DNA of 64,000 bases from Synechococcus sp. Tobar12-5m-g (lineage in GTDB: Bacteria > Cyanobacteriota > Cyanobacteriia > PCC-6307 > Cyanobiaceae): NCBI RefSeq assembly GCF_024345415.1, contig NZ_JAGQBB010000004.1:62001-126000 (forward strand), in the 5' to 3' direction. The notes beneath the pieces were generated by a model that was not told the origin of the DNA, did not search any database, and saw nothing but the letters and a program-made list of their open reading frames with translations. Positions 45,836 to 59,170 of this stretch are shown in pieces. The position numbers were made by a program, and so were the translations under genes. Positions within the stretch are counted from its first letter, which is position 1. Every line of letters starts with the position of its first letter.

Positions 45836-47446
45836 GGCCGGGGCCGGTGTGCTCCGCCCACAGGGTCCAGATCTCCATCAACAGACCGGAGACCTCGACG
45901 GGCTCGCTGGGTTGATCAGAGGGCCGATCGTTAGCCGGATCTGCGCCAACCACCAGGGTTCGCGTCGCTTCCTCGGGCAGGAGCGCTTCGCTGCCCAATG
46001 CCTGCGAGGCCTGGACGGCCGCGTCGGCGTCACTGGGGTCATCGTTGCGGCGGCTGCGCTGCTCCAACCGCGCCTCGATCAGGGTCTGGGGGGTCTGCAG
46101 ATCGAGGATCAACCAGGGGCACCCCAGGGAGCTGGCCAGCTCGGCCGCCCTGGCGCGGCTGGCGCGGCCCAGGTGGGTGGCATCGAGCAGCACGGTGCGG
46201 CCCAGCGCAAGGCTGGCGCGCGCCTCAGCCAGCAAGCCGTCCTCGGTGCGCTGGTTCGCCGCCGGCCCGTAGAGCTGATCCCGCTCAGGGCCGCTCGGCC
46301 GGGCCAGGGGAGGCAGGCCATGGAGCCGCTTGCGAATCCTGTCGCTCTGGTGATGGTCGGCCAGCAGCCAGGGGGCCAGCTGCCTGGCGAGGTGACTCTT
46401 GCCGCTGCCGGAAGACCCCCGCAACAGGACCAGGCCCGGTGGCGCCTGGCCGCAGCGGGCATAGGCCAGGGCAAGGCTGAGCTGGGCCCGGGCCAGCTGG
46501 GTGGCCCGCTGCCGCTGGGCCCGCGGCACCTCCGGCTCCAGGCTGGTGGCGGCCGCCACCTTGGCCCGCACATGGGCCCGGTAGGCGCAGAACAGCGCGA
46601 ACACTCCGGGCGCGATCGGCCGCCCATAGCCCGCCAACAGCGGAGCGATCAGCGCGCCATGGCCGCTGGCTTGCAACTCCATCGCCAGGAAGGCCAGATC
46701 GGAGCCCGCATCGATCCGGCGCAAGCTCGGGTTGAACTCGACACAGTCCACCACGGCGATCGGATCCAGCAGCAACACGTGCTCGAGCCGCAGGTCTCCG
46801 TGACCATCCACAGCCCAGCCGGCCGAGAGCCGCTGCCGCAACTCCCGCCGCTGGGCCAGCAGAGCCCGGGCCAGGAGATGGTCAAGCAGGCGATGCACCA
46901 CCGCCGGCACCAGGGCCGGCACGCAGGCGCGGGTGGAGCGCAGGTTGCTGTGCAACACCCGGGCGAAATCACTGAGCAACGCGGCGGGCGCGACCTCCGC
47001 CAGGAGATGGCCCTGGTGAAAGCCGGCAATGTGACGCCCGACCGCCTCCAACTCCGCAGCCCCGGCGCGGCCGGCATCGAGGCGGTTCAAGAGAGTGTCG
47101 GCGATGTCGAAGCGGCGCATCAACACCACCGGCTCGGGGCCCTCCGGCGTGGCCAGGCTGGTGACCCCGAGGTAGAGATCCGGCGCCAGGCGGCGGTTGA
47201 GCCGCACTTCCTCCTCGCACCAGTGGCGGCGGAGCTCACGGCTGCTGTAATCGAGCAGATCCCACAGCCGCAGGGGCTTCTTGAGCTTGTAGGCCCGTCG
47301 GGGCGTCAGAAACACCACGCTGATGTGGGTCTGGATCACCTCCACCCGCCGCAACTCCGGGGCAACCCCCTCCCAATCGGCAGCTGGATAGGTCGACGGC
47401 AGGGAGAGGGCCGCGATCAGGGGAGCAAGGCTCTGATCGGCCCCAC

Positions 47447-47450
<4 letters not shown>
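45813..47450 (-). CDS. Aminoglycoside-phosphotransferase-like/AAA ATPase fusion
   Basis: This 545-residue protein has an N-terminal APH-like kinase domain ([37 protein letters not shown] with the catalytic [22 protein letters not shown] with the metal-binding Asp) and a C-terminal AAA_33/zeta-toxin-like kinase domain with Walker [15 protein letters not shown] and DRIRKRLHG. The pairing of two phosphotransferase modules is a known but uncharacterised bacterial architecture. The start is GTG 47450, overlapping the clpB stop as GTGA. Coupling to clpB suggests expression with stress genes. Substrate unknown. Confidence 0.88.
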
Positions 47451-50074
<2,624 letters not shown>

Positions 50075-50227
50075 GGCTCGTTCCCTGCAAGGGATGGTGT
50101 TCCAGAACCGTATGCGGGATCCCTCAGCTTCCACAGGGTGGGCTGCCCGAATCAAATGGCGAACCAACCGAACCCGAGGCGGCGCACACTTTTAGCGTTC
50201 CATCCGAGCGCGGCGCCCCAGGCCTCC

Positions 50228-50848
50228 ATGCCTCGTTTCATCTCCATGACCGCCCCGATAGCCATGGCCGCCGCCAACTTGAGGCTGCGCCATTGGCCGG
50301 GCTGGCTGACGGAAGCCGACGCCAGCCTGGAGAACCTGCTGAACGAGGTGCCCTGGCAGCAGGAGTCGATTCGGCTGTTCGGCCGTCGCCACCCCTTGCC
50401 CCGGCTCACCTGCTGGATGGCGGATCCCGGTTGCGACTACAGCTACAGCGGCGCCCGCCAGATCCCCCAGCCCTGGAGCCACGCAGTTCTGGCCCTGCGG
50501 GAACGGCTGGGCGCCCTGGGGGGCTCTCGCTTCAACTCGGTTCTGCTCAACCTCTACCGCGATGGCCGCGATGGGATGGGCTGGCATGCCGATGACGAGC
50601 CCGAACTTGATCCCACCGCACCGATCGCCTCGCTGAGCCTGGGGGCCTCCCGCAGCTTTCGGTTCAAACCAAAGGGCAAGGGATCTCATCAGGATGAGCG
50701 CCAGGGTCTGGAGCTGGGCCACGGCGATCTGCTGCTGATGGACCCCCCCACCCAGCAGTTTTGGCTGCACGAAGTGCCCCGGCGCCGTCGGGTGGAGCGG
50801 CCCCGCCTCAATCTCACCTTTCGGGTAGTGCGACGGCAGGGCGCTTAG
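50228..50848 (+). CDS. AlkB-like 2-oxoglutarate/Fe(II) dioxygenase
   Basis: The 206-residue protein (ATG 50228; 50246 would give 200) has LTCWMADPGCDYSYSGA, FNSVLLNLYRDGRDGMGWHADDE with the iron-binding HxD, and QFWLHEVPRRR with the distal His, then RPRLNLTFR carrying the 2-oxoglutarate-binding arginine. This is the DNA/RNA alkylation repair family, resembling the eukaryotic ALKBH2/3 group more than E. coli AlkB. Divergent from clpB by 153 bp. Confidence 0.92.
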   Translation: MPRFISMTAPIAMAAANLRLRHWPGWLTEADASLENLLNEVPWQQESIRLFGRRHPLPRLTCWMADPGCDYSYSGARQIPQPWSHAVLALRERLGALGGSRFNSVLLNLYRDGRDGMGWHADDEPELDPTAPIASLSLGASRSFRFKPKGKGSHQDERQGLELGHGDLLLMDPPTQQFWLHEVPRRRRVERPRLNLTFRVVRRQGA

Positions 50849-50861
50849 CGGCTCGATCCAC

Positions 50862-51107
50862 TCAGAGCTCAATCCCCCGGGTGGGCTTGGGGCAAAGCTT
50901 GCGAGGGCAGCCGTCCGGGCCGTAGATGGCGTCGGCGGGGGAAAGGCAACCGGCGGCGTTCTTGCGGGACACCTGGGAGGGGGGCAGGCGCTTCGGCTGC
51001 AGAAACGACTCCTGGCGGGGCACCAGCAGGGGGCAGCTGTTCTGGGCCAGACCCTCGGCCGGCAGGGCAATCAGCCCAAGACCCAGAAGCAGAAGCCTCG
51101 CCTTCAT
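50862..51107 (-). CDS. Small secreted Cys-containing protein
   Basis: The 81-residue precursor starts at ATG 51107 with a signal peptide (MKARLLLLGLGLIALPAEG, cleavage after LAQ). The mature part has four cysteines (NSC, AAGC, PDGC, RKLC), with YGPDGCPRKLCP near the end. No family recognised. Convergent with the AlkB-like gene (13 bp gap) and divergent from the following small gene by 30 bp. Confidence 0.65.
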   Translation of the reverse strand: MKARLLLLGLGLIALPAEGLAQNSCPLLVPRQESFLQPKRLPPSQVSRKNAAGCLSPADAIYGPDGCPRKLCPKPTRGIEL

Positions 51108-51137
51108 GATGGGCGCATCCAATCACCGCACTGAAGC

Positions 51138-51344
51138 ATGGCAAGCGAAAGCCAAGAGGATCTGGTGGTCAGGCTGGCGGAGGAATCCCGCCGTTTCGAC
51201 ACCACCGGCAAGGATCCTGAGCGCAACTGCTGGCTGGCGGTCCACCAGCACGCCCATGGAGTGTTGCCCAGCGAATACGACATCCGGGAGGTTCCCGAAG
51301 CTCTCTACCTCGCCGTGCTGGCTTGCCGGCTCGAGGGGAATTGA
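51138..51344 (+). CDS. Small hypothetical protein
   Basis: The 68-residue frame starts at ATG 51138: SESQEDLVVRLAEESRRF, NCWLAVHQHAHGVLPSEYDI and EALYLAVLACRLEG. Balanced composition, well-placed start and a compact globular pattern favour a real gene. Family and function unknown. Confidence 0.6.
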   Translation: MASESQEDLVVRLAEESRRFDTTGKDPERNCWLAVHQHAHGVLPSEYDIREVPEALYLAVLACRLEGN

Positions 51345-51369
51345 GCCGGGCGGCCCAGGACCGTGGACC

Positions 51370-51399
51370 AAAAAAAAGCCCGTCCATCCTGGACGAGCT
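51370..51399 (-). terminator. Intrinsic terminator of the cytochrome c6 gene
   Basis: On the minus strand a stem of CGTCCA pairs with TGGACG around a 3-nt GGA loop, extended by an AGC/GCT outer pair with one mismatch, and followed by eight T residues (the A-run 51370-51377 on the plus strand). It lies about 70 nt after the petJ stop. Immediately before it the transcript has a pyrimidine-only tract from 51424 to 51400. Confidence 0.85.
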
Positions 51400-51470
51400 G
51401 AAGGAAGAAGGAAAAAGAAGAAAACGGGTGAGTTCCTGGAATCCTGGAACAGACCTGAAGCCACGGCGGA

Positions 51471-51812
51471 TCAGCTCCAGCCCTTGCCGGCCATCTCCTC
51501 GACGTAGGCGGCCACATCGGCAATGTCAGCAGGGGTGAGCTTGCCGCCGAAAGCCGGCATCGCATTCTTTCCGTTCGTGACCTGCATGGTGATGGCCGCT
51601 TCGTGGTCGGCGCTGTAATCAGCCAGATAGGACTGGAGGGCGTCTTGCTTCAAGGTGCGCTCGGCGTTCACCACATTGCCGCCTCCCATGTGGCAGGCGG
51701 CGCAGTTGGCCGAAAAGAGCTGCCCACCATGGGCCGGATCGGCCGCGAAACTGGGGGAGGCGCCCAGCAGAAGGGCAAGGCAGAGAGCAAAGAAGCTGAG
51801 CAGGCGGCGCAT
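51471..51812 (-). CDS. petJ: Cytochrome c6
   Basis: The 113-residue precursor has a Sec signal (FFALCLALLLGASPSFA) and a mature class I c-type cytochrome with the heme motif CAACH (Cys37, Cys40, His41) and the Met ligand in NAMPAFGGKL. The end VAAYVEEMAGKGW is typical of c6. It carries electrons from cytochrome b6f to photosystem I in the thylakoid lumen. ATG 51812. A clear intrinsic terminator follows. Confidence 0.96.
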   Translation of the reverse strand: MRRLLSFFALCLALLLGASPSFAADPAHGGQLFSANCAACHMGGGNVVNAERTLKQDALQSYLADYSADHEAAITMQVTNGKNAMPAFGGKLTPADIADVAAYVEEMAGKGWS

Positions 51813-51932
51813 CGAAAACGGGCAACGGAACAAAGCTAGAGGGGGGCCCTGCCAGCCAGGAGGGCGGGTGGCCAGGATCGAAACAATCTCGTAACCCGGC
51901 ATCACGGCACGATCCTATGAATCCTGACGGCC

Positions 51933-52949
51933 TCAGCGCAGCGGACCCCGCCGCGGCAGCCTGGCGGTTTCAAAGGCCAGCTCCAGGGTGGGGGCCAGGC
52001 TCACCAGGCCAAACCGCTCCGGCGGGCTGATCGGATCATGCACGAAATGGCGCTGGCGGATGCTGAAGCGATCCCAGGCATTCACCTCGATCGGCAGCAC
52101 CTGGATCAGGGCCTCGATCAGCCAACCGCTCAAGGGGAGCCCAAACCAGGGGCGTCCGATCCCGCGCCAGCGGCAGAGCCGCGTCACGGTGTCATCCACC
52201 GTGACGGCCGGCTGGCCGAGAACCAGGCGCCGCAGGGGCCCCTGACCGGGCTCAGGGTTGGCCTGGTGTGGCTGAAGCGTCAGGTTCACGCAAACCCGGG
52301 CAATATCCTCGGCGTGGATGAAGTGAAAGCTGGCCTCGGCCCTCAGCCAGCGGGCCAGCCACAGCCAGCGCGCCACCTCCTTGAGCCCGGCCGTGAGGTA
52401 ACTGGTGGGGAGCGTGCCCCCGGGCTGCACCGAGCCGCCGAACACCAGGGTGGGGAACACCGCCACGATTCGACCCGCGAGGGGGTGGGACTCGAGTTGC
52501 TGCAGGCAGAGCGCCTTAGTCTGGATGTATTCGGTGCCGTAGGCCGACGCTTCGGGAAGCAGCTCTAGGTGGCAGTTGAGGATGCTGGCGGTGGAGAAGT
52601 AGATCACCTGCTCCAGACGCCCAGGATCGGTGCGGCCCAGCAGCTCCTTGACCGCCACCACATTGACCTGATGAGCCCGCTCCGGATCACCCCAGGCCGT
52701 GGCGGTGTGGATGATCCGCTGCGCCGTGGCGATCGCGGCGGCATGGGGCTCCTGATCGCGCAGATCGCCAACCAACAGGGTGATGCGGGGGTCGTGGCGG
52801 GGAACGGAAGTGAGCTTGGCAGGGTCCCGCAGCCAGAGCAGCAGCTCCACGTCCGACTCCCGGTAGAGCTGCTGGGCGATCGCCTGGCCCACGCAGCCGC
52901 TGGCTCCGGTGATCAGGACCCTGGCCGGAGCGCTCACCGCAGCACTCAA
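51933..52949 (-). CDS. NAD(P)-dependent epimerase/dehydratase (extended SDR)
   Basis: The 338-residue Rossmann protein has [18 protein letters not shown] at the N-terminus, GDLRDQEPH, the active-site YIQTK (YxxxK) and a serine-threonine stretch YFSTASIL. Substrate unknown: relatives include sugar epimerases and steroid-dehydrogenase-like enzymes. It starts at TTG 52949, overlapping the hemE stop as TTGA, so it is translated with hemE. The role may relate to tetrapyrrole or lipid metabolism, by position only. Confidence 0.88.
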   Translation of the reverse strand: MSAAVSAPARVLITGASGCVGQAIAQQLYRESDVELLLWLRDPAKLTSVPRHDPRITLLVGDLRDQEPHAAAIATAQRIIHTATAWGDPERAHQVNVVAVKELLGRTDPGRLEQVIYFSTASILNCHLELLPEASAYGTEYIQTKALCLQQLESHPLAGRIVAVFPTLVFGGSVQPGGTLPTSYLTAGLKEVARWLWLARWLRAEASFHFIHAEDIARVCVNLTLQPHQANPEPGQGPLRRLVLGQPAVTVDDTVTRLCRWRGIGRPWFGLPLSGWLIEALIQVLPIEVNAWDRFSIRQRHFVHDPISPPERFGLVSLAPTLELAFETARLPRRGPLR

Positions 52950-54004
52950 ACAGCCGCTCCGAGCAGCTCGTTCACCGTCTTGCCGGCTTCGAAGAACACG
53001 CGGGCATTCTCCTCCGGCGTGCCCGGCAGGATTCCATGGCCGAGGTTGAGGATGTGGCGCCGTCCACGGGCCTTGCGCACGGTGTCCACCACCCGGGCTG
53101 TGATCGCCTCCGGGGTGCCGAACAGCAGACCGGGGTCCACGTTCCCCTGCACACCGAGGTGGGCTGGCAGGCGGGTGAGGCCGTCGGCCATGTCCACCGT
53201 CCAGTCGAGCGAGATGAAATCAACCCCCGTGGTGGCCATGCGCTCCAGCACCCCGGCGCTGCCGGAGATGTAGAGGATCAGGGGGGTGTCGGGATGGGTG
53301 GCCTTCACCTGATCCACCACGCGTTTCTGATAGGGGGCCGCGAAGACGTCGTAGTCGATCGGGCTGAGCTGACCCGCCCAGGAATCAAAGAGCTGAACCA
53401 CCTGGGCGCCGGACTCGATCTGGTAGCGCACGTAGGTGGCGATCGCATCGGCCAGGTGGCCCAGCAACTGGTGCAGCAGCGCAGGCTCCCGGAAGGCCAT
53501 CGCCTTGATCACGGCGTAGTTCTTGCTGCTTCGGCCCTCCACCGCATAGGCGGCCAGGGTCCAGGGGGCGCCGACGAAGCCGAGCACCGCCGCCTGGTTG
53601 CCGACGCTCTGGCGGAGACGCAGGAAGACCTCTCCGACGAAGGGCAGGGCCTCGGCGGGGTTCAGGATGCCCAGGGCATCCACCTGGGCCTGGCTGCGGA
53701 TGGGGGGATCGATGATCGGCCCCTTGCTTTCGACGATGTCGAAGTCGATGCCGATTCCCGGCAGGGGGGTGAGGATGTCGGAGAAAAGGATGACACCGTC
53801 GGGCTGGAAGGCCCGGAACGGTTGCATCGAGATCTCATAGGAGAGATCGGCGTTCTCGGAGCGCTCGCGGAAGCCGGGATGGCGATCGCGCAGATCCCGG
53901 TAGACCTTCATGTAACGGCCGGCCTGGCGCATCATCCACACCGGCGGCCGCTCCACCTGCTCGCCTCGGGCGGCGCGCAGCAACAGGGGGAGGGAATCGG
54001 CCAT
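52946..54004 (-). CDS. hemE: Uroporphyrinogen decarboxylase
   Basis: The 352-residue enzyme makes coproporphyrinogen III. Landmarks: [19 protein letters not shown] with the substrate-binding arginines, [18 protein letters not shown] with the catalytic Asp, [16 protein letters not shown] and the C-terminal [21 protein letters not shown] 54004. The gene follows glgB by 45 bp on the same strand and overlaps the SDR gene by 4 nt. Confidence 0.98.
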   Translation of the reverse strand: MADSLPLLLRAARGEQVERPPVWMMRQAGRYMKVYRDLRDRHPGFRERSENADLSYEISMQPFRAFQPDGVILFSDILTPLPGIGIDFDIVESKGPIIDPPIRSQAQVDALGILNPAEALPFVGEVFLRLRQSVGNQAAVLGFVGAPWTLAAYAVEGRSSKNYAVIKAMAFREPALLHQLLGHLADAIATYVRYQIESGAQVVQLFDSWAGQLSPIDYDVFAAPYQKRVVDQVKATHPDTPLILYISGSAGVLERMATTGVDFISLDWTVDMADGLTRLPAHLGVQGNVDPGLLFGTPEAITARVVDTVRKARGRRHILNLGHGILPGTPEENARVFFEAGKTVNELLGAAV

Positions 54005-54049
54005 GGGAGAAAAGCGGTGCCGGGGGCAGAGGCGAAGCCAGGGGCGAAC

Positions 54050-56380
54050 CTACCCGACCAGAAGACCGCCGGCAGCGGCTTCGTCACACAGACCCTGGCT
54101 GCGCGCCCCATCCCTCTGGAACACCAGCACACTGAGCGGTGGCAGGCAGAGGTTGAGGGAGTGGCTATAGCCGTGCATGGCGGTTTCCTCGCTGAACTTG
54201 CCACCGAGATTGCCGAGGTTGCTGCCGCCATAACGGCTGCCGTCGGTGTTGAACACCTCCGCGTAGAACCCTTCCAAAGGAACGCCGATGCGGTAACAGG
54301 CATGGCTCTGGGGGGTGAAGTTGGCTACCACCACCAGCCAGCGTCCTGTGCTTTGCTCCCGGCGCATGAAGCTGATCACCGAGTGGCGGTTATCGCTGCA
54401 ATCGATCCACTGAAAGCCATACTGCACGAAGTCGTCCCTCCAGAGGGCCGGCTCGCGGCGGTAGAAGCCGTTGAGGTCATCGACCAGGTTCAGCAGACCC
54501 TGATGGGGGTCGTACTGGAGCAGGTTCCACTCCAGATCCCCCCAGACGTTCCATTCGGCCCGCTGGCCGAACTCCATGCCCATGAAGATGGTCTTCTTGC
54601 CGGGATGGGTCCACATGAAGGCGAGCAGGGCCCGCACATTGGCGAACTTCTGCCAATCATCACCCGGCATCTTGTTGAGAAGATTGCTCTTTCCATGAAC
54701 CACTTCATCATGGCTGAGGGCGAGCATGAAGTTCTCGGTGTAGTGATACCAGATCGAGAAACTGATGTTGTTCTGGTGGAACTGGCGCAGCCACGGGTCA
54801 AGCTCGAAGTAATCGAGCATGTCGTGCATCCAGCCCATGTTCCACTTCAGGTTGAAGCCAAGGCCGCCCAGGTGGGTGGGCTGGGTCACCATCGGCCAGG
54901 TGGTGGACTCCTCGGCGATCGAGAGGGCTCCAGGAAAGTGATGAAACAGCACAGTGTTGGCCTGCTGCAGGAAGCGCACCGCTTCGAGGTTCTCGCGGCC
55001 GCCATGCTCATTGGCCAGCCATTCCCCATCGGGGCGAAGGTAATCGCGGTAGAGCATCGAGGCCACCGCATCCACACGGATGCCATCGATGTGAAATTCT
55101 TCGAACCAATAAATGAGGTTGGCCACGAGGAAGTTTCGCACTTCGTTGCGGCTGTAGTTGAAGATCAGCGTGCCCCACTCCTTGTGCTCGCCGATGCGGG
55201 AATCGGCGTTTTCGTAGAGGTGCTGGCCATCGAAGAAGGCCAGCCCGTGGCTGTCCTTGGGGAAATGGCCAGGCACCCAGTCGAGCAGCAGGCCGATCCC
55301 CTCGGCGTGGCACTGGTCCACGAAGGCCCGGAACTCATCGGGGCTGCCGTAGCGGCTGGTGGGGGCATAGAACCCCGTGACCTGATACCCCCAGGAGCCA
55401 TCGAAGGGATGCTCGGCGATCGGCATCAACTCGATGTGGGTGAAGCCCCGCAGCTTCACGTACGGGATCAGCCGATCGGCCAGTTCCGGGTAGGTGAGCA
55501 GCCGAGCGCCGGGCTTGAGATCGGCCGCCGCCACAGGCGGCCTTGACGTTCCATCGGCTTCGCGGTATAGCTCCTCGCTGGAGCCGTGCATCCAGCTGCC
55601 GAGGTGCAGCTCGTAAACGGCGATCGGCTGGTCGAGGGGATCGCGGCGATCACGCTGCTCAAGCCAGGCCTGGTCGCTCCAGCGGTAGTCCCCGAGGCGG
55701 GCCACCACCGATCCGGTCTGGGGGCGCAGTTCGTGCTGAAAGCCATAGGGGTCGGCCTTCTGGTGGCAATGGCCCTCGGGGCTGCGGACCTCGTACTTGT
55801 AGACCGTGCCCACCGCCAGGCCGGGCAGGAACAGTTCCCAGATACCCCCGAGCCGCCGCTGCATCGGATGGTGGCGGCCATCCCAGTTGTTGAAGTCGCC
55901 CAGCATCGCCACGCTGCGGGCGTTGGGCGCCCAGAGGGCGAATTGCACGCCGTCAATGCCATCCCGCTGGCAGGGGTGGGCGCCGAGCCGGTGCCAGATG
56001 TGGTGGTGGTTGCCCTCGGCGAAGAGATGGCGGTCGAGCTCCCCCATCCACTCCTGGCGGAAGGCCCAGGGGTCGTGCTGGCTGTGCTCAAGGCCGGCAC
56101 GATTCACCTGCAACCGGTAGGAGCATCCCGGATCCGAAGCCAGGGTCGCTTCGAACAGCCAGGGATGGTGGGGTGTCGCCATCGCCTGGCTCTGCCCATC
56201 AGCCAGCAGCAGGTCCACCCGATCCGCCTCCGGCATCCAGGCGCGCACCACCCAACCACCGGCTTGGGGCTGGGGTCCGAGCACCGCGAAGGGGTCATCG
56301 TGAACGCAGCTGGCCAGGCTCTGGCCGGCTTGGATGATCCCGTCGAGGCTGGCGGCGGGAATCATGGAAGGTGCGCACAT
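54050..56380 (-). CDS. glgB: 1,4-alpha-glucan branching enzyme
   Basis: The 776-residue GH13 enzyme introduces alpha-1,6 branches in glycogen. An N-terminal carbohydrate-binding region (residues 1-120, [11 protein letters not shown]), a second N-domain ([21 protein letters not shown]), the barrel with [15 protein letters not shown] (catalytic Asp), [10 protein letters not shown] (Glu) and [12 protein letters not shown] (Asp), and a C-terminal beta domain. ATG 56380 is used; 56365 is an equally plausible start. Followed by hemE. Confidence 0.97.
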   Translation of the reverse strand: MCAPSMIPAASLDGIIQAGQSLASCVHDDPFAVLGPQPQAGGWVVRAWMPEADRVDLLLADGQSQAMATPHHPWLFEATLASDPGCSYRLQVNRAGLEHSQHDPWAFRQEWMGELDRHLFAEGNHHHIWHRLGAHPCQRDGIDGVQFALWAPNARSVAMLGDFNNWDGRHHPMQRRLGGIWELFLPGLAVGTVYKYEVRSPEGHCHQKADPYGFQHELRPQTGSVVARLGDYRWSDQAWLEQRDRRDPLDQPIAVYELHLGSWMHGSSEELYREADGTSRPPVAAADLKPGARLLTYPELADRLIPYVKLRGFTHIELMPIAEHPFDGSWGYQVTGFYAPTSRYGSPDEFRAFVDQCHAEGIGLLLDWVPGHFPKDSHGLAFFDGQHLYENADSRIGEHKEWGTLIFNYSRNEVRNFLVANLIYWFEEFHIDGIRVDAVASMLYRDYLRPDGEWLANEHGGRENLEAVRFLQQANTVLFHHFPGALSIAEESTTWPMVTQPTHLGGLGFNLKWNMGWMHDMLDYFELDPWLRQFHQNNISFSIWYHYTENFMLALSHDEVVHGKSNLLNKMPGDDWQKFANVRALLAFMWTHPGKKTIFMGMEFGQRAEWNVWGDLEWNLLQYDPHQGLLNLVDDLNGFYRREPALWRDDFVQYGFQWIDCSDNRHSVISFMRREQSTGRWLVVVANFTPQSHACYRIGVPLEGFYAEVFNTDGSRYGGSNLGNLGGKFSEETAMHGYSHSLNLCLPPLSVLVFQRDGARSQGLCDEAAAGGLLVG

Positions 56381-56442
56381 GAAAGATGAACACTAGATCG
56401 CCACGGTTGGGTGATCAGGCGGCGATCAAGCTTTGTAAGGGT

Positions 56443-57162
56443 TCAGGGCTTGACGGGGCCGTCCTGGCGCTTGAGCTCCTCCGGAAAGTCGATCCCGATG
56501 ATGTGGTTGCTGGCGTCGAGAATCACGAAGAGATTGTCGGTGAGTCGGTTGAACTGGGTGGTGACCAACACCAGCTGCTGGTCGCCGCCCTGGCTGGCCA
56601 CCACCGTCCCCCGCACCCGCTGGAACGTGCCGGTGAGTTTTTCGAGATCCTTCCAGCGGTTGAGCATGTCCTGGGGCCTGAGCTGGCCCTGCAGCTCCAG
56701 GGAGAGGAGACCGCGCGCCTCCACCACCTTCCCCTGGCTGAGCGCATTGACGAAATTGGCTGCAACCTGCTTGATCGGCGTGTCATTCAGGTCGCGCTCC
56801 CAGCCCAGCAGCCGACCGCGGTCGTCGACCACCAGCACCAGGGGCCTGGTGCCCTTGGCGGTGATCAGGTCCGCCTCCACCGTGCTGTCGTCGGCGCCCC
56901 CCAGCACCTCCTTGATCCGGCTGCCCAGGATCGGCTCCTGCAGCTGCAGCCGCTGACGAATTCTCTCGGGTGTGGTGGCCCGCTGCAGATCCGGGGCCAG
57001 CAGGTTGTAGATGGCCTGGCTGTCGTTGCGGCGCAGCCCCTCGATGATCGCTTCAGCGGCGCTGCGGGCCTGGGCCGGGTTCAGGCCCGAGGTGGCAAGA
57101 GCCGCTGGAAGCGAAGCGCTGCAGGCCAGAACCAGGGCCAGCAGTGGGGCGCGCAGATTCAC
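56443..57162 (-). CDS. Secreted protein with two DUF3887-like domains
   Basis: The 239-residue precursor has a signal peptide (LLALVLACSASLPAALA) and two similar alpha/beta domains of about 100 residues each: the first with AAEAIIEGLRRNDSQAIYNLL and LVLVVDDRGRLLGWE, the second with AANFVNALSQGKVVEARGLL and LFVILDASNHIIGIDFP. This internal duplication matches the DUF3887 pattern, function unknown. It starts at GTG 57162, overlapping the CocE-like stop as GTGA. Confidence 0.82.
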   Translation of the reverse strand: MNLRAPLLALVLACSASLPAALATSGLNPAQARSAAEAIIEGLRRNDSQAIYNLLAPDLQRATTPERIRQRLQLQEPILGSRIKEVLGGADDSTVEADLITAKGTRPLVLVVDDRGRLLGWERDLNDTPIKQVAANFVNALSQGKVVEARGLLSLELQGQLRPQDMLNRWKDLEKLTGTFQRVRGTVVASQGGDQQLVLVTTQFNRLTDNLFVILDASNHIIGIDFPEELKRQDGPVKP

Positions 57163-58775
57163 AGGGTGGGATCAGACGATGAAGCCAGTCTGGCCGATGG
57201 CCAGGGCATCAGCTCCAGTGAGGCGCCAGGAAGCACCAACTGGAGGGTGATCGGCCGATGGCCTGGCCCGGCCGGCCCCAGGGGTGTCTCCCCGGTGCCG
57301 GGGTTGACGGCGATCTGGGGCCAGGCGGCGGCGGCGATTGAGAGCCTCAGCCGCTCGCCGGGCGCAACGGTGGCCAGCAGCGGTTGAAACAGAATCCGCC
57401 GCCGCTGAAACCGCAGGCACTCCGGCCCCAGGAAACGCCCCACTCCCGTGCTGATCTGAAGCACCTGAGCTCCCTGGCGCCGCACGATCGAGAGGGCGCC
57501 GCAGAGGTCGAAGCCGGGCTGATCGGCGGCAACCTCCAGCTCCAGCTCAGCTTGCCCCTCCAGGCGCAGCGTCTGGGCCATGGGTGCGGAGGTGAAGCAG
57601 GCCACATCACCGCGCCGGTCCAGGTCGCCCCGCTCCACCGGGCCGGCATCCAGACCGAGGTGGCCGCCCCGACCAGGCACCGGCCGCCAGGGGTCATGCA
57701 CCAGCCAGACCTCGCCTCGGCCGGACTCCTCAGGCCCCAGCAGCTCCCCCTCGCCGGCATCGATGGCGGCGAGGCCGTTGCTGGCCAGCCGCCATCGGGG
57801 CGCCGGGGGGGCGAAAGGGGAAGTCTCCGACCAGAGACCGCTGCCGAGGTCAGCGCTGCGTTGGCGGGGTTGGGGCAACGGCGGTGGTCGATCGCGCAGG
57901 TGTTGATCGAAGAAGGCGAGCTGGAGGCGGTCGATGCCGCCCTGCCAGTCGAGGTGGGTCCAGGCCCCGATCCGCAGCAGGGGCTTGCCGCCGGCGGCAA
58001 GGCTGCGCCAGTAGAGATCGAGGCCGCCGCTGAGCTGGGCATCCCACCAGCCGCCCACCACCAGCATCGGCTTGCGCAGCAGCGCCGCAGCGGGTCGATG
58101 CCGGGTCCAGCCCCCGTCGCTGGCGGGATCCAGGCTGAACCAGCCCAGGCCCATGGCGCCGGGGTCATGACGCTCCAGCAAGGCCAGCCCATGGTCGAGA
58201 CAATGGCCGCTGCGCAGGCTGCGCTGGATGGTTCTCCAGGCCACTTCATTCCCCCGACGCCGTACGGTTTCGGCGGCCAGCTGGAGAGCCCAGGCGAGGC
58301 CGAGGGCCCAGCGGTGGGCGCCCCCCTCGCTGGCCCAGTGCAGCCGTTCATCCAGGCCGGTCATCGCCGGTGCCAGGCAATCGGGCGCGAGGGCGGGGTC
58401 GTCGCTCAGCAGCTGGGTGAGCCCCTGGTAGGAAAAGCCGTAGGTGCCGAGGCGTCCGTTGCACCAGGGCAGGCTGCGGGCCCAGGCCAGGGCCGTGGCG
58501 CCATCGCGGGCCTCCTGGGCGAAGCCAGCGAAATCACCGCCAGAATCCCCCCGTCCCCGCACGTCCTGAACAGCCACCCCATAACCCTGGCTGGCGTACC
58601 AATGGGGGTGGGCGCTGGTGACGGTGGAGGCGATCGCCCGGCCATAGGGCTGGCGCATCAACAGCAGCGGCCAGGGGCCAGCGCCAGAGGGTTTCCAGAT
58701 TCGCGTGGCCAGCCTCACGCCATCGGGGCAGGGCATCCAGGCGTCCTGGGATTCCACCGAAAGCGGCGGGCTCAC
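57159..58775 (-). CDS. CocE/NonD-family alpha/beta hydrolase
   Basis: The 538-residue enzyme has an N-terminal alpha/beta-hydrolase domain (LATRIWKPSGAGPWPLLLMRQPYG, shown in part; DVRGRGDSGG), the nucleophile in GTYGFSYQGLTQ, the Asp in GGWWDAQLSGG and His in WTHLDWQGG, and a C-terminal X-Pro peptidase-type jelly-roll. Relatives include cocaine esterase, X-Pro dipeptidyl peptidases and acylases; substrate unknown. No signal peptide is seen. It starts at GTG 58775, directly after the stop of the small gene upstream, in a five-gene minus-strand run. Confidence 0.9.
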   Translation of the reverse strand: MSPPLSVESQDAWMPCPDGVRLATRIWKPSGAGPWPLLLMRQPYGRAIASTVTSAHPHWYASQGYGVAVQDVRGRGDSGGDFAGFAQEARDGATALAWARSLPWCNGRLGTYGFSYQGLTQLLSDDPALAPDCLAPAMTGLDERLHWASEGGAHRWALGLAWALQLAAETVRRRGNEVAWRTIQRSLRSGHCLDHGLALLERHDPGAMGLGWFSLDPASDGGWTRHRPAAALLRKPMLVVGGWWDAQLSGGLDLYWRSLAAGGKPLLRIGAWTHLDWQGGIDRLQLAFFDQHLRDRPPPLPQPRQRSADLGSGLWSETSPFAPPAPRWRLASNGLAAIDAGEGELLGPEESGRGEVWLVHDPWRPVPGRGGHLGLDAGPVERGDLDRRGDVACFTSAPMAQTLRLEGQAELELEVAADQPGFDLCGALSIVRRQGAQVLQISTGVGRFLGPECLRFQRRRILFQPLLATVAPGERLRLSIAAAAWPQIAVNPGTGETPLGPAGPGHRPITLQLVLPGASLELMPWPSARLASSSDPTL

Positions 58776-59036
58776 TCAGCGAACATCGGGGCAGTGGAGG
58801 CCCACCACGTAGGTGGTGACGATCTCGGCATCGGTCGGGCTGATGTTCTGGCGCTTGGCCACCATGTCAATTGCCTGGGGTGAGGTGGAACGCACGCCCT
58901 GGCTGTTGAGCTGGCGCAGCTCGTTGCAGAGGCTCTTGGCGAGCTGGGGGTTCTGCTTCACCGATTCCAACAGTGGTGAGGCGGCCATCGCCGTGGCGAC
59001 GTTGAAGAGAAAGCTGAGGGCGATGACCTGGGTCAT
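58776..59036 (-). CDS. Small secreted protein, unknown
   Basis: The 86-residue precursor starts at ATG 59036 with a signal-like segment (MTQVIALSFLFNVATAMAA). The mature part is helical with two cysteines (SLCNELRQLNSQG and VVGLHCPDV) that could form one disulfide. It is immediately upstream of the CocE-like gene with no gap. No family recognised. Confidence 0.65.
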   Translation of the reverse strand: MTQVIALSFLFNVATAMAASPLLESVKQNPQLAKSLCNELRQLNSQGVRSTSPQAIDMVAKRQNISPTDAEIVTTYVVGLHCPDVR

Positions 59037-59170
59037 GGCCTGACCCAGCCGATGAGACGGCCCGCGGCTGCGGAGCGAATGGCGACGATCACAGCTCACG
59101 GACAACCCATCCCAGAAGGGAATACATCTCCATTTGAGGGCTCCCTGGGCACGGCCAGGGCGGCATCGGG

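Noticed and set aside
53036-55546. 836-codon plus-strand reading frame across hemE and glgB
   Set aside because: It shadows two well-supported enzymes on the minus strand and its product is low-complexity His/Gly/Val-rich with no family motif.
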